In this document: positions 1 through 7,991 of the stretch, one piece after another
Position numbering within the stretch: the stretch's first letter is position 1
Layout of the letters: each line of letters begins with the position of its first letter
Assembly (NCBI GenBank): GCA_050248275.1
Contig: JBFWSR010000018.1
Span: forward strand, 1 to 64,000
Source: CAILZL01 sp050248275
GTDB taxonomy: Bacteria; Pseudomonadota; Gammaproteobacteria; Steroidobacterales; Steroidobacteraceae
DNA length: 64,000 nucleotides
Reading direction: 5' to 3'
The notes under the pieces: model-generated
What the model was told of the DNA's origin: nothing
The model's input: only the letters and a program-made list of their open reading frames with translations
The model's database searches: none
Made by a program: the position numbers and the translations under genes

Positions 1-438
1 CAGCGGCAAACTGAGGAACAGACTGATGCGACGCTCCAACGTGTGGAATGCGTTCATGAAAGCCGCGCGCTTCTCCATATCGCTGCCCTGCACTGCTGCC
101 GGATCGGGGATGCCCCAATGTGCGGTCATGGGCCGCCCCGGCCAGACGGGACACACTTCGCCCGCCGCGTTGTCACAGACGGTGAAAATAAAATCGAGTT
201 CCGGCGCACCGGGACGAGCAAACTCATCCCAACTTTTGCTGCGCAGATGATGGGTAGGAAGACCGATATTAGTCAGCAGCTCAAGCGCAAACGGATTGAC
301 CTGACCGGCAGGATGACTGCCAGCGCTGAAAGCATGAAATTGCCCATGCCCGCGTTGATTCAGCACGGCTTCAGCCAGGATGCTGCGTGCTGAATTGCCG
401 GTACATAGAAACAATACATTATATTGACGATGACTCAT
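1..438 (-). CDS. arsC: Arsenate reductase ArsC, LMW-PTP type (3' end cut off by window)
   Basis: The reading frame is open from an ATG at 436-438 to the window edge (146 codons seen), so its C-terminus is missing. The N-terminus carries the Cys-x5-Arg phosphatase loop CTGNSARS at about residues 12-19, the signature of low-molecular-weight phosphotyrosine phosphatases and their arsenate reductases. Further on are VCDNAAGEVCPVWPG and HWGIPDP segments, typical of the thioredoxin- or glutaredoxin-linked arsenate reductases that turn As(V) into As(III). The family is usually about 140-170 aa, so little is lost. It lies 64 bp downstream of arsR on the same strand, which supports an arsenic role over a generic phosphatase. 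Which thiol donor it uses cannot be told. Confidence 0.88.
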   Translation of the reverse strand, partial: MSHRQYNVLFLCTGNSARSILAEAVLNQRGHGQFHAFSAGSHPAGQVNPFALELLTNIGLPTHHLRSKSWDEFARPGAPELDFIFTVCDNAAGEVCPVWPGRPMTAHWGIPDPAAVQGSDMEKRAAFMNAFHTLERRISLFLSLPL

Positions 439-502
439 GGTTTGTTCTCACAGATGCAGTTGCCAATCGCAGTTATGGCGGTATGTTCAGATACAAAACG
501 CA

Positions 503-853
503 TCAAGCAGTTTTCCTTTTACGAGCACTTGACTTGACGGGCATGCAGTTGTCATCGCAATCCGTTGCCGACAGGCCACAACAGTTCTCGGTGAGATACG
601 CCAACAGCTCACGCATGGCGCCGAAATCGGCGCTGTAATAGAGGAAGCGTCCTTCCCGATGCGCAATCAACAATCTGGCACGCTGCAGTTCTTTGAGATG
701 GAACGATAGAGTCGGCGCAGGAATATCCAGTCTTTCCAATATCTCTCCGGGCGTAAAACCATCCGGGCCACGCTTGACCAACAAACGAAACACCGCCAGA
801 CGTGATTCTTGAGCAAGAGCGCCCAATGCATGGATTGCCTGATTTGATTTCAT
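503..853 (-). CDS. arsR: ArsR/SmtB-family metalloregulator
   Basis: A 116-aa winged-helix repressor. The helix-turn-helix runs over about residues 34-56 (PAPTLSFHLKELQRA) and the wing follows (REGRFLYYS). The usual ELCVCDL-type metal site in the recognition helix is absent. Instead cysteines cluster at the C-terminus (C91, C92, C99, C103), resembling the C-terminal As(III) site described for Acidithiobacillus ArsR. I chose the ATG at 851-853 because the protein then starts like known family members. An upstream in-frame start would add 26 unrelated residues and overlap the likely promoter. It precedes arsC and should be released by arsenite or antimonite. Metal specificity is inferred from cysteine placement. 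Confidence 0.88.
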   Translation of the reverse strand: MKSNQAIHALGALAQESRLAVFRLLVKRGPDGFTPGEILERLDIPAPTLSFHLKELQRARLLIAHREGRFLYYSADFGAMRELLAYLTENCCGLSATDCDDNCMPVKSSARKRKTA

Positions 854-860
854 ATTTTCA

Positions 861-888
861 ATATTATGGAATTGTTTTAATGAGTCAA
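861..888 (-). promoter_or_regulatory. Sigma-70-like promoter for arsR-arsC
   Basis: On the minus strand TTGACT (883-888) and TAATAT (861-866) are 16 bp apart. Only 7 bp separate the -10 from the chosen arsR ATG, so transcription would start at or next to the start codon and the mRNA could be leaderless. A palindrome GGAATATTCC lies just upstream at 899-908 and could be part of an operator. Predicted from sequence only. Confidence 0.5.
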
Positions 889-1006
889 GAGAAGATTCGG
901 AATATTCCATGAACAATGCATAACCCAACAATTTTTATATGTGATAACCCGGACACAAAAACCATGCGCCGATGTTATTGACTGCCATTTTAGAGATTGT
1001 TTCATC

Positions 1007-1126
1007 TAGAACCTATCTCAAAATGCAGCGAGCGAAGGTAAGTTGCGTCGCGCCGAGCGCAAGCACCGGAATTTATGCGGAATAAATGAGGATGCTGAGC
1101 GCCACCGCGACTTGAAATAGGTTCTA
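1007..1126. repeat. 120-bp inverted-repeat element (MITE-like)
   Basis: The two ends are 15-bp inverted repeats: TAGAACCTATCTCAA at 1007-1021 and TTGAAATAGGTTCTA at 1112-1126, matching at 14 of 15 positions. The interior has no convincing coding capacity. The outermost bases are TA on both sides, as expected for elements using a TA target (IS630/mariner-like), though this is inference. It lies in the gap between pstA and arsR. The rest of the gap (889-1208) shows only the arsR promoter region and no gene. Confidence 0.6.
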
Positions 1127-1208
1127 CAGAAATCGCAGCTATCGTTAAAACATTAATTATCCGACCACAAGCCGTTAGTAAACAGATTTCAACATGATGC
1201 TGCAGCAA

Positions 1209-2063
1209 TCACTCACTCACGTTTGAAAACCTTCCGAACATGGAATTCAAAGCCCGGGCCACAATACTCAGAAGCAGCACAAATGCTGTGATCAAAAATG
1301 CCCCCGCCCAAGCCAGATTGCGCCAGTCTTCATAAGGACTCATGGCAAACTGAAAAATCACAGTCGGCAGATTGGCCATCGGTCGTTGCAGATCTGTACT
1401 CCAGAACTGATTGTTCAGCGCAGTAAATAACAAGGGCGCCGTTTCGCCGCTGATTCGGGCAATGGCGAGCAGCAGACCCGTTACCATGCCGCTACGGGCG
1501 GCCGGATAGACTATGTTGGTGACCGTTCGCCAGGGATGGGCACCCAGCGCCGCCGAACCATCTCGAATACTCCTCGGCACCAGATGCAACATGTCTTCGG
1601 TGGTACGCACTACTACCGGCATTGCAATAATTGCCAATGCCAACGCACCGGCAATTGCAGAAAAATGCCCCATTTTCATTACGACCATTGTGTAAACAAA
1701 CAGGCCTATGACGATAGACGGGGCACTTAACAGGACATCGTTAATGAATCTCACCACTGTGCTCAGCGTATTGCCACGCCCATATTCGGCAAGATAGGTC
1801 CCCGCCAGCATGCCGACAGGTGCACCGATTGCGATGCCCAACAAGGTCATCAGCAAGCTGCCGAAGATCGCATTCGCCAAGCCGCCAGCGCTACCGGGCG
1901 CAGGAGTCATCTGGGTAAACAAGGTCCATGACATCGCTGCCAACCCTTTGCTCAACAGAGTCCAGAGAATGGCACAGAGCACGGACAAACCGATCAAAGT
2001 GGCAAGGGTCGAAGCGCTGAAGGCCACGATGTTGCTGATACGGCGTTTGTGTAAATTGTTCAT
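1209..2063 (-). CDS. pstA: Phosphate ABC transporter permease PstA
   Basis: A 284-aa integral membrane protein with about six hydrophobic segments. The ABC-permease EAA-type loop (DGSAALGAHPWR) sits before the last third, followed by ISGETAPL, a strongly conserved PstA motif. With PstC it forms the inner-membrane channel of the high-affinity phosphate importer. Its ATG overlaps the pstC stop by 4 bp (ATGA), so translation is probably coupled. It is the last gene of pstS-pstC-pstA. The ATPase PstB is not next in line but lies about 4.8 kb away beyond the porin gene. Confidence 0.95.
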   Translation of the reverse strand: MNNLHKRRISNIVAFSASTLATLIGLSVLCAILWTLLSKGLAAMSWTLFTQMTPAPGSAGGLANAIFGSLLMTLLGIAIGAPVGMLAGTYLAEYGRGNTLSTVVRFINDVLLSAPSIVIGLFVYTMVVMKMGHFSAIAGALALAIIAMPVVVRTTEDMLHLVPRSIRDGSAALGAHPWRTVTNIVYPAARSGMVTGLLLAIARISGETAPLLFTALNNQFWSTDLQRPMANLPTVIFQFAMSPYEDWRNLAWAGAFLITAFVLLLSIVARALNSMFGRFSNVSE

Positions 2064-3025
2064 GACTTCGCTCCATTGCTGGCTTCAAGACGCAACAACA
2101 TGAGCCGTGCGCTGGCAATCACAACAAAGGTCAATACAAACAACAGCAGGCCCAGAGCAATCAATGCCGAGGTATATAAATCACCGTCAGCCTCGGTAAA
2201 TTCATTGGCGATCGCTGCCGAAATAGTCGTTCCTGGTGCCAGGATGGACGCGCTGATACGGTGGGCATTGCCGATCACGAAGGTCACCGCCATCGTTTCG
2301 CCCAGAGCACGGCCCAGACCCAGCATGATGCCGCCGATGATGCCGCTACGCGACCAGGGAACGACGACATCCCAGACGACATTCCATTGAGTGGCTCCCA
2401 TGCCGTAAGCCGCCTCCTTGAGCGGTCGCGGCGCCATGCGAAACACTTCCCGCATCACTGCGGTAATGAAGGGCAATATCATCACCGCCAGCACCACACT
2501 GGCCGTCAATATACCGATTCCGTAAGGCGGTCCCTGAAACAAAGCGCCGACCACCGGCAACGGACCAATATGCTCGATTAACCAGGGCTGTACGGAATGC
2601 TGCAGAATCGGCGCCAATATAAATAATCCCCAGATGCCGAAGACAATGCTGGGAATCGATGCCAGCAACTCAATTGCAGTAGAAATCGGACCGCGCAGCC
2701 AGCGTGGGCAGGTTTCGGTAAGAAATACCGCAATACCGAAGCTCAGTGGCACAGCAATCAGCATCGCAATCAAGGACGTCACAATCGTGCCATATAGAGG
2801 TGCCAAGGCACCGAACTCTTCCTCAACTGGATTCCATTTGACGCGACTGACGAAATCCCAGCCAAAATTCTTCAGCGCAGGCCAGCTGCCATAGACCAGT
2901 GTGAGAATAACGCCAGCCAGAAGCAGCAAAACCATCCATGCAGAAGCACTGGTAGCAATACGAAATACCGTTTCCATGCGCGCTTCGCGGCGCAGATGTG
3001 GCAGATACATCGAATCAGTCGCCAT
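2060..3025 (-). CDS. pstC: Phosphate ABC transporter permease PstC
   Basis: A 321-aa membrane protein with an N-terminal transmembrane helix (about residues 25-45) and further segments. The EAA loop (LKEAAYGMGATQW) and the GRALGETMAV motif are typical of PstC. The ATG at 3023-3025 is preferred over a TTG four codons upstream because it is closer to a purine-rich GCGAGA stretch. It pairs with PstA and receives phosphate-loaded PstS. The gap to pstS is 83 bp, with no obvious terminator. Confidence 0.94.
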   Translation of the reverse strand: MATDSMYLPHLRREARMETVFRIATSASAWMVLLLLAGVILTLVYGSWPALKNFGWDFVSRVKWNPVEEEFGALAPLYGTIVTSLIAMLIAVPLSFGIAVFLTETCPRWLRGPISTAIELLASIPSIVFGIWGLFILAPILQHSVQPWLIEHIGPLPVVGALFQGPPYGIGILTASVVLAVMILPFITAVMREVFRMAPRPLKEAAYGMGATQWNVVWDVVVPWSRSGIIGGIMLGLGRALGETMAVTFVIGNAHRISASILAPGTTISAAIANEFTEADGDLYTSALIALGLLLFVLTFVVIASARLMLLRLEASNGAKS

Positions 3026-3108
3026 GGGGTCTCGCAAATCTGTGCGGCCGAATGCAAGGGATGCATCCGGCCGCAGTTTTTATATCATTACAAATCAAAT
3101 ACTTGGAA

Positions 3109-4152
3109 TTACTTACCAGTCCACACCGGCTTACCATCTGCCATGATTGAAGTAGTCCAGGTTTTTTCCACCAGCTTGGTGACACTGGTCGGCAACGGCA
3201 CGTAATCAAGCGAGCTTGCCAGTTCGCCACCATTCTTGTAAGCCCAGTCAAAGAACTTGAGTGCGGTGAGCGAGTCTGCGGCATTCTTCGCTTCCTTGTA
3301 CATCAGGATGAAGCTTGCACCGGTAATCGGCCAGCTCTTAGCGCCAGGCTGGTTGGTCAGGATCAGATAGTAGCTGTCAGATTTAGCCCAGTCCGCATTG
3401 GCGGCAGCCGCCTGAAATGCGGCCGATTCCGGCGCTACAATCTTGCCATCCTTGTTCTTCATTCGTACATAGGACATCTTGTTCTGCTTGGCATAGGCAT
3501 ATTCGACATAGCCGATTGCGCCGGAAGTCTGTGTCGCCATGCTGGCAACGCCTTCATTGCCCTTGGCACCGATACCGGCAGGCCATTCGACAGACGAGTT
3601 CGCACCAATCTTTGTTTTGAAGGTCGGGCTCACGTCGGACAGGTAATAGGTAAACAGGAAGTTGGTACCCGAACCATCCGAACGATAAACCGGAGCAATG
3701 GCCTGACCAGGCAGTTGCAGTTTAGGATTCAATTTTTTGATGCGCGCATCGTCCCACTTGCTGATTTCGCCCATGTAGATGCTGGCCAGTGTCTCGCCAT
3801 CCAGCACCAGATCGCCGGGCTTCACCCCGGCAACATTCACCACCGGCACCACGCCGCCGATGATCATCGGAAACTGTACCAGACCAGCTTCGTGCAGATC
3901 CTTGGGTTCGAGGGGCTTGTCGGAAGCACCGAAGGTCACGGTGGCTGCCTTGATTTGCTTGATGCCACCACCGGAACCAATCGACTGATAATTAAGGCCA
4001 ATGCCAGTTTGCTGTTTATATGCTTCCGCCCACTTTGCATAAGCAGGATAAGGGAAAGTGGCGCCAGCACCGGAAATATCCGCTGCCATGCCAACAGCGC
4101 TAAGTGCCATACCGCATACGGCAACAGTCAATTTGCTCATCATCTTGGTCAC
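3109..4152 (-). CDS. pstS: Periplasmic phosphate-binding protein PstS
   Basis: The GTG at 4150-4152 follows a strong GGAGGG ribosome site by 7 bp. The 347-aa product begins with a signal peptide (hydrophobic LTVAVCGMALSAVG, likely cut after GMA). Phosphate-binding motifs are present: ISGAGATFPYPAYAKW near the mature N-terminus, SIGSGGGIKQI, and RSDGSGTNF in the middle. It captures phosphate in the periplasm and hands it to PstC/PstA. It is first in its operon with a PhoB box at 4209-4226. A TTG five codons upstream overlaps the ribosome site and is unlikely to be used. Confidence 0.96.
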   Translation of the reverse strand: MTKMMSKLTVAVCGMALSAVGMAADISGAGATFPYPAYAKWAEAYKQQTGIGLNYQSIGSGGGIKQIKAATVTFGASDKPLEPKDLHEAGLVQFPMIIGGVVPVVNVAGVKPGDLVLDGETLASIYMGEISKWDDARIKKLNPKLQLPGQAIAPVYRSDGSGTNFLFTYYLSDVSPTFKTKIGANSSVEWPAGIGAKGNEGVASMATQTSGAIGYVEYAYAKQNKMSYVRMKNKDGKIVAPESAAFQAAAANADWAKSDSYYLILTNQPGAKSWPITGASFILMYKEAKNAADSLTALKFFDWAYKNGGELASSLDYVPLPTSVTKLVEKTWTTSIMADGKPVWTGK

Positions 4153-4208
4153 GAGTTTGCCCTCCAAAGAGCTCAGGTCAGTACGGGCCGCTATTGAGAG
4201 CCTTTTGT

Positions 4209-4226
4209 GTTACAGAAAGATGACAA
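4209..4226 (-). promoter_or_regulatory. PhoB box upstream of pstS
   Basis: On the minus strand TTGTCAT and CTGTAAC are separated by 4 bp, the 11-bp period of the PhoB-binding direct repeat (consensus CTGTCAT). It lies 57 bp upstream of the pstS start. It marks pstSCA as phosphate-starvation induced. Confidence 0.8.
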
Positions 4227-4738
4227 TTGTGATCTATTTTGGCTACGACCTAGCTATCTTCATGCATGCAAGACCTCATCCATGACAATTCATCAAGCAT
4301 CTTGCCCACGCAGTCATGCAAAGCGCCGTTGCAAGACCTCGAATCCATGGCATTCCGCATGGAGACAAATACCAAAACGGTTTCATCATACCTTGCACGG
4401 AAGCCATTGGACAATGGCGAACAGCCGGTCAATGATCGCACCATATATCCTTCCATCGTGCATTCATGACTCATTATTTTCCAGTGCCGTCCAATGTCGT
4501 TCCTCTTTCTTGTTCAGCCTGTATGCCTGCGCTGAGCCAGAACACCCTGATTGCTGTTACACCGAGCCACCTGTAATAGCCGCTGTTGCATAAACACATC
4601 AAAATATCTTCTTAGAGGCAATCCGACATCGAACCAGATTGAGATATTGCCCAGCCAACCATTCAAAACATGAACCACAAGCCCTGCATTAGAAGGTCAT
4701 GACGCAGCGGCAACATTTAAATAGATTCGCATTAAAAA
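4227..4738. other. Non-coding interval between pstS and porin gene
   Basis: About 510 bp with no gene I can support. Several short overlapping frames on both strands resemble nothing known and have no ribosome site. An 11-bp direct repeat TGCAAGACCTC occurs at 4267-4277 and 4330-4340. A lone TTGTCAT half-site (minus strand) lies near 4282. The stretch separates two divergent, PhoB-box-bearing transcription units and may hold additional regulatory sites or a small RNA. Confidence 0.4.
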
Positions 4739-4770
4739 TGTCATCTAACTGTCATACACAATGTATACCT
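4739..4770 (+). promoter_or_regulatory. PhoB box and -10 of the porin gene
   Basis: ATGTCAT and CTGTCAT are 4 bp apart (4739-4756). A -10-like TATACC follows at 4765-4770, which fits a PhoB-dependent promoter in which the Pho box replaces the -35. The porin ATG is about 120 bp downstream. Confidence 0.78.
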
Positions 4771-4889
4771 TACGCAACGCCTGCAGCAGGTAATGAAATC
4801 CAGCGGCTTGTGTAGCGCATGTGTTTCAACTCCTGTCTGCAATTGTTTTCCTTGCGTTCACTAATGACGCGATTTCAGGAGTAGTACTA

Positions 4890-5918
4890 ATGCGTAATTT
4901 GATCGTGGCGGCCTCAGTGGCAGCTGCTTGTCTGACCTCGGTGACCGCCTTCGCTGCTGACGAGACAACCAAGGTTTCCGGAAAGGCGTTCATTGATTTC
5001 ACCAACATTGACAAGTCAACCAATGGCACCAAGGTGGATGGCAGCGGCTTTGGTGTAGACGTCACACGCTTTTATGTTGGCATCGACCATAATTTCGATG
5101 ACATCTGGTCAGCCAATGTCACCACCGACTTCCAATACGCCAGCGCGATCAGTGCCACTGAAGTTTACATCAAGAAGGCTTACGTTCAAGCCAAACTGGA
5201 TGATGCATTCGTATTGCGCGTCGGCTCATCCGATCTGCCTTGGATCCCCTTTGTTGAAGACCTGTATGGCTTTCGCTACTTTGAAAAGGTCATGACCGAT
5301 CGTACCGGCTTCGGAACCTCTTCTGATTGGGGTATTCACGCCAGCGGTAAATTTGCAGATGGCATGGTGAATTACGCAGTATCTGCAGTGAATGGCAAAG
5401 GCTACAAAGATCCCAGCCGCTCCAAGACCATGGATCTGGAAAGCCGCCTCAGCATCGTGCCAGTCAAGGGCCTGACAGTTGGCGTCGGCTATCGTACCGG
5501 TAAACTTGGCGCCGAAACCCAAACCAATTCTGCCGAAAATACCGCCAGCCGCGCCGATGCAGTAGTGGCGTACGTGAACAGCAAATTCCGAATTGGTGCG
5601 GAATACTTCACCGCCAAGAACTACAGCGCAGCTCTGGTGCAATCCGCCACGACCACAGACAAGGCAGATGGCACTTCAGTGTGGGGTTCGGTAAATTTCA
5701 CCAATATGGTTGGCGCATTCGCCCGGTACGAAGAAGTCAAGCCTAACAAGACCACCAATACCTTTGCGAAAAACAAATATGCAACGATTGGCGTAAACGT
5801 CATCCCGCGCAAAAACATCGATCTGGCGTTTGCCTACAAGCAGACCAAGCTCGAGACCAGCAATACCAGCTCCACCAAGACCAATGAGATTGGCATCTGG
5901 TCGCAGGTGAAGTTCTGA
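4890..5918 (+). CDS. Outer-membrane porin, phosphate-starvation inducible
   Basis: The ATG at 4890 follows AGGAG by about 8 bp. The 342-aa product opens with a signal peptide (MRNLIVAASVAAACL, cut near AFAAD). The mature part is rich in alternating hydrophobic and polar strands (for example SGKAFIDFTNID, GLTVGVGYRTG, RIGAEYFTAKN) and ends in VKF with a terminal Phe, as expected of a Bam-assembled beta-barrel. An in-frame start 23 codons upstream lacks a ribosome site. Its PhoB box and position between the two pst operons suggest an anion or phosphate-selective channel of the OprO/OprP kind. I infer this from context; sequence alone only supports a general porin. Confidence 0.8.
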   Translation: MRNLIVAASVAAACLTSVTAFAADETTKVSGKAFIDFTNIDKSTNGTKVDGSGFGVDVTRFYVGIDHNFDDIWSANVTTDFQYASAISATEVYIKKAYVQAKLDDAFVLRVGSSDLPWIPFVEDLYGFRYFEKVMTDRTGFGTSSDWGIHASGKFADGMVNYAVSAVNGKGYKDPSRSKTMDLESRLSIVPVKGLTVGVGYRTGKLGAETQTNSAENTASRADAVVAYVNSKFRIGAEYFTAKNYSAALVQSATTTDKADGTSVWGSVNFTNMVGAFARYEEVKPNKTTNTFAKNKYATIGVNVIPRKNIDLAFAYKQTKLETSNTSSTKTNEIGIWSQVKF

Positions 5919-5951
5919 CAGAACAACCAGCATAGAAACTGTCAAAGCAGC

Positions 5952-6007
5952 ACGGCCTCACTTAAACGTGAGGCCGTTTTCTTTTAAACGTGAGGCCGTT
6001 TTCTTTT
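5952..6007 (+). terminator. Rho-independent terminator with duplicated 3' arm
   Basis: The stem ACGGCCTCAC (5952-5961) pairs with GTGAGGCCGT (5968-5977) around a TTAAAC loop, followed by a T-rich tail. The 22-bp block AAACGTGAGGCCGTTTTC plus TTTT is then repeated exactly (5964-5985 and 5986-6007), giving two alternative 3' arms and T-tracts. Confidence 0.9.
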
Positions 6008-6063
6008 GGGCATTCTGTCTTTGATAGCGGGAGAAGTCGTGCAGGCCAACTTGGCCATAGGGT

Positions 6064-6747
6064 TCATCGCTGAATGATCAGCACCACCTGTTCGGCAATG
6101 TTCTTGGCATGGTCACCAATGCGCTCCAGACCTTTGAGCGCAAATACAGTATCAATAGTGGCGCGCAGATAGGGCTCACCCTCCATGACCAGGGTAAACA
6201 CCTGGCGCAGCGCGCTGGCAAACTCCTCGTCGAGCTCCATATCGCGTGCGGTAACACGATGGGCCAGTTCCAGATCGGATTCGTCCAGTGCACGCACTGC
6301 CTCCCGCAGCATGGATGTGGATAAATCCGCCATGTGGCGCAAGTAAGGTGCAACCGTAATTACCGGTCCCTGCGGCGTGCCATCAACCAGCTGTTGTGCA
6401 AAACGGGCAATTTTCTTGGCCTCATCGCCTGCCCGTTCAAGTTCATGGATGATACGTGTGATAGCACGCGCCAGCCGCAGATCGCCGGCCACCAGTTGAT
6501 GCCGGGCAATCAACTGGAATGCATCGCGGTCAATATCTCGTTCCAGCTCGTTAACATTGAATTCGCGCGATAGAACTTGTTGCGCAGCTGCGCTGTTGGC
6601 ATTGAGCAGAGCACGAACAGCCGTACCGACCTGATCAATGACCAGACCACCCATTGTCACCGTGTTCAATCGCAATTCCGCCAGAACATGGTCCAGCGTC
6701 TTGCTAGTGTGACCTTCCGTAGGATCGCCGTCGATTGCGGTATTCAC
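6064..6747 (-). CDS. phoU: Phosphate-signalling regulator PhoU (copy 1)
   Basis: A 227-aa all-helical protein with two PhoU repeats, each with a metal-binding E/DxxxD-type helix (ELERAGDEAKKIARF at about residues 103-117 and GLERIGDHAKNIAEQ near 205-219). PhoU links the Pst transporter to PhoR and switches the regulon off when phosphate is plentiful. The start is a GTG (6745-6747) preceded by GAGG. It lies 116 bp downstream of pstB on the same strand, so it is the one most likely tied to Pst. A second PhoU gene follows phoR at 10131-10862. Confidence 0.94.
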   Translation of the reverse strand: MNTAIDGDPTEGHTSKTLDHVLAELRLNTVTMGGLVIDQVGTAVRALLNANSAAAQQVLSREFNVNELERDIDRDAFQLIARHQLVAGDLRLARAITRIIHELERAGDEAKKIARFAQQLVDGTPQGPVITVAPYLRHMADLSTSMLREAVRALDESDLELAHRVTARDMELDEEFASALRQVFTLVMEGEPYLRATIDTVFALKGLERIGDHAKNIAEQVVLIIQR

Positions 6748-6863
6748 TTTTGCCTCGATCCAATATTAGCCAATGCTTCGCCTGCAAGCGAAGAAACCGT
6801 GATCTAAGAGGACATTGTGAGTGCGATGCGCTTCTTAATCGATTGCACCCTGCACAACTATTA

Positions 6864-7754
6864 TCAACCGTAACGACCAGTAATATAGTCTTCCGTAGCC
6901 TTCTTGCTCGGATTGGTGAATATGGTAGGCGCATCGGCAAACTCGATCAGCTCGCCCAGATACATGAAAGCCGTGTAATCGGACACGCGCGCGGCCTGCT
7001 GCATGTTGTGTGTGACGATCAGCACGGTCACCTGGTCGCGCAGGGTTGAAATCAGCTCTTCGATCTTGGCTGTGGCAATCGGATCGAGCGCTGAAGTGGG
7101 TTCGTCGAACAGCAGGATTTCCGGCTTGGTCGCCAGCGCGCGGGCAATGCACAGTCGCTGCATCTGGCCGCCGGACAGCGCCAGCGCCGACTCCTGCATG
7201 CGATCCTTCACCTCATCCCACAACGCCGCGCCACGCAATGCCTGTTCAACCTGTTCAGCGAGCAACACACGGTTGCTAAGACCATGCAGGCGCAACCCGT
7301 AGGCCACGTTCTCGAAAACCGATTTTGGGAAAGGATTCGGTTTCTGGAACACCATGCCAATGCGCATGCGCACTTCAATGGGATCAATGCCCTTGCCGAT
7401 CAGATTGACGTTATCCGGTTGCAGGGTGATCGCGCCCTCATAACGCGTGTCAGCCTGCAGATCATGCATGCGATTGAAGCAGCGCAGAAAGGTGCTCTTG
7501 CCGCAGCCAGACGGTCCGATCAAGGCAGTTACCTGCTTGTCGGCGATCGGCATGTTCAAATGCTTGAGCGCCATCTTGTCGCCGTAATAGAAGTTCAAAT
7601 CCTGCACCAGCGCCTTGACCTGCATGGCGCGCACTTTGCGCGTGTCGCCGGCAGGGACACTGACCAGTGGTGCGCCAGAACCCCGGCCATTGTTGGCAGA
7701 TAGCTGGGCAGCGCCGGGCGTTGCAGCAGTCAGAGTTTCGGTTTCAATTGCCAA
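6864..7754 (-). CDS. pstB: Phosphate ABC transporter ATPase PstB
   Basis: An ABC ATPase with Walker A GPSGCGKST, signature LSGGQMQRL, Walker B LLFDEPTSALD, and the family-specific THNMQQAARVSDYTAFMYLG and C-terminal TEDYITGRYG. It powers phosphate import through PstCA. I chose the TTG at 7752-7754 (296 aa) because GAGGTG lies 4 bp upstream. This gives an N-terminal extension of about 43 residues over the usual PstB start (an internal ATG at 7625 with no ribosome site). A TTG 14 codons upstream is also possible. The upstream PhoB boxes place it in the regulon. Confidence 0.94.
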   Translation of the reverse strand: MAIETETLTAATPGAAQLSANNGRGSGAPLVSVPAGDTRKVRAMQVKALVQDLNFYYGDKMALKHLNMPIADKQVTALIGPSGCGKSTFLRCFNRMHDLQADTRYEGAITLQPDNVNLIGKGIDPIEVRMRIGMVFQKPNPFPKSVFENVAYGLRLHGLSNRVLLAEQVEQALRGAALWDEVKDRMQESALALSGGQMQRLCIARALATKPEILLFDEPTSALDPIATAKIEELISTLRDQVTVLIVTHNMQQAARVSDYTAFMYLGELIEFADAPTIFTNPSKKATEDYITGRYG

Positions 7755-7848
7755 GGGACACCTCGGTATACGATCAATGAACGGGCCAGTGCCCAAGAAT
7801 GGGCCGGTTCATCCGGATTTTGCAAGTAAGCTAGTGTGCGGGCCGCAC

Positions 7849-7877
7849 ATGACAAATTTGTTACAAAGCCATTACAG
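7849..7877 (-). promoter_or_regulatory. Triple PhoB half-site array upstream of pstB
   Basis: On the minus strand three 7-mers, CTGTAAT, TTGTAAC and TTGTCAT, follow at an exact 11-bp period with 4-bp AT-leaning spacers. This is the geometry of overlapping PhoB boxes, allowing more than one PhoB dimer. It lies about 95 bp upstream of the chosen pstB start and also next to the divergent dapE promoter region. Confidence 0.82.
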
Positions 7878-7991
7878 CGTTGTCTCCAGTAGGCCGGCGC
7901 TCGACAATGCCGTCCGGAAAGATTGCGGACAGTGACCCTGTCCGCTATAAGGGCGCCCTTCCTTCCGAATCCAATACAAACTCAGCCACCC

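Noticed and set aside
4267..4340. 11-bp direct repeat TGCAAGACCTC
   Set aside because: Only two copies, no further periodicity and not a PhoB half-site; too little to call an iteron or operator.
4207..4593. 128-codon + frame between pstS and the porin
   Set aside because: Composition is not protein-like (many His, Ser, Cys), there is no ribosome site, and the frame overlaps the pstS promoter and PhoB box.
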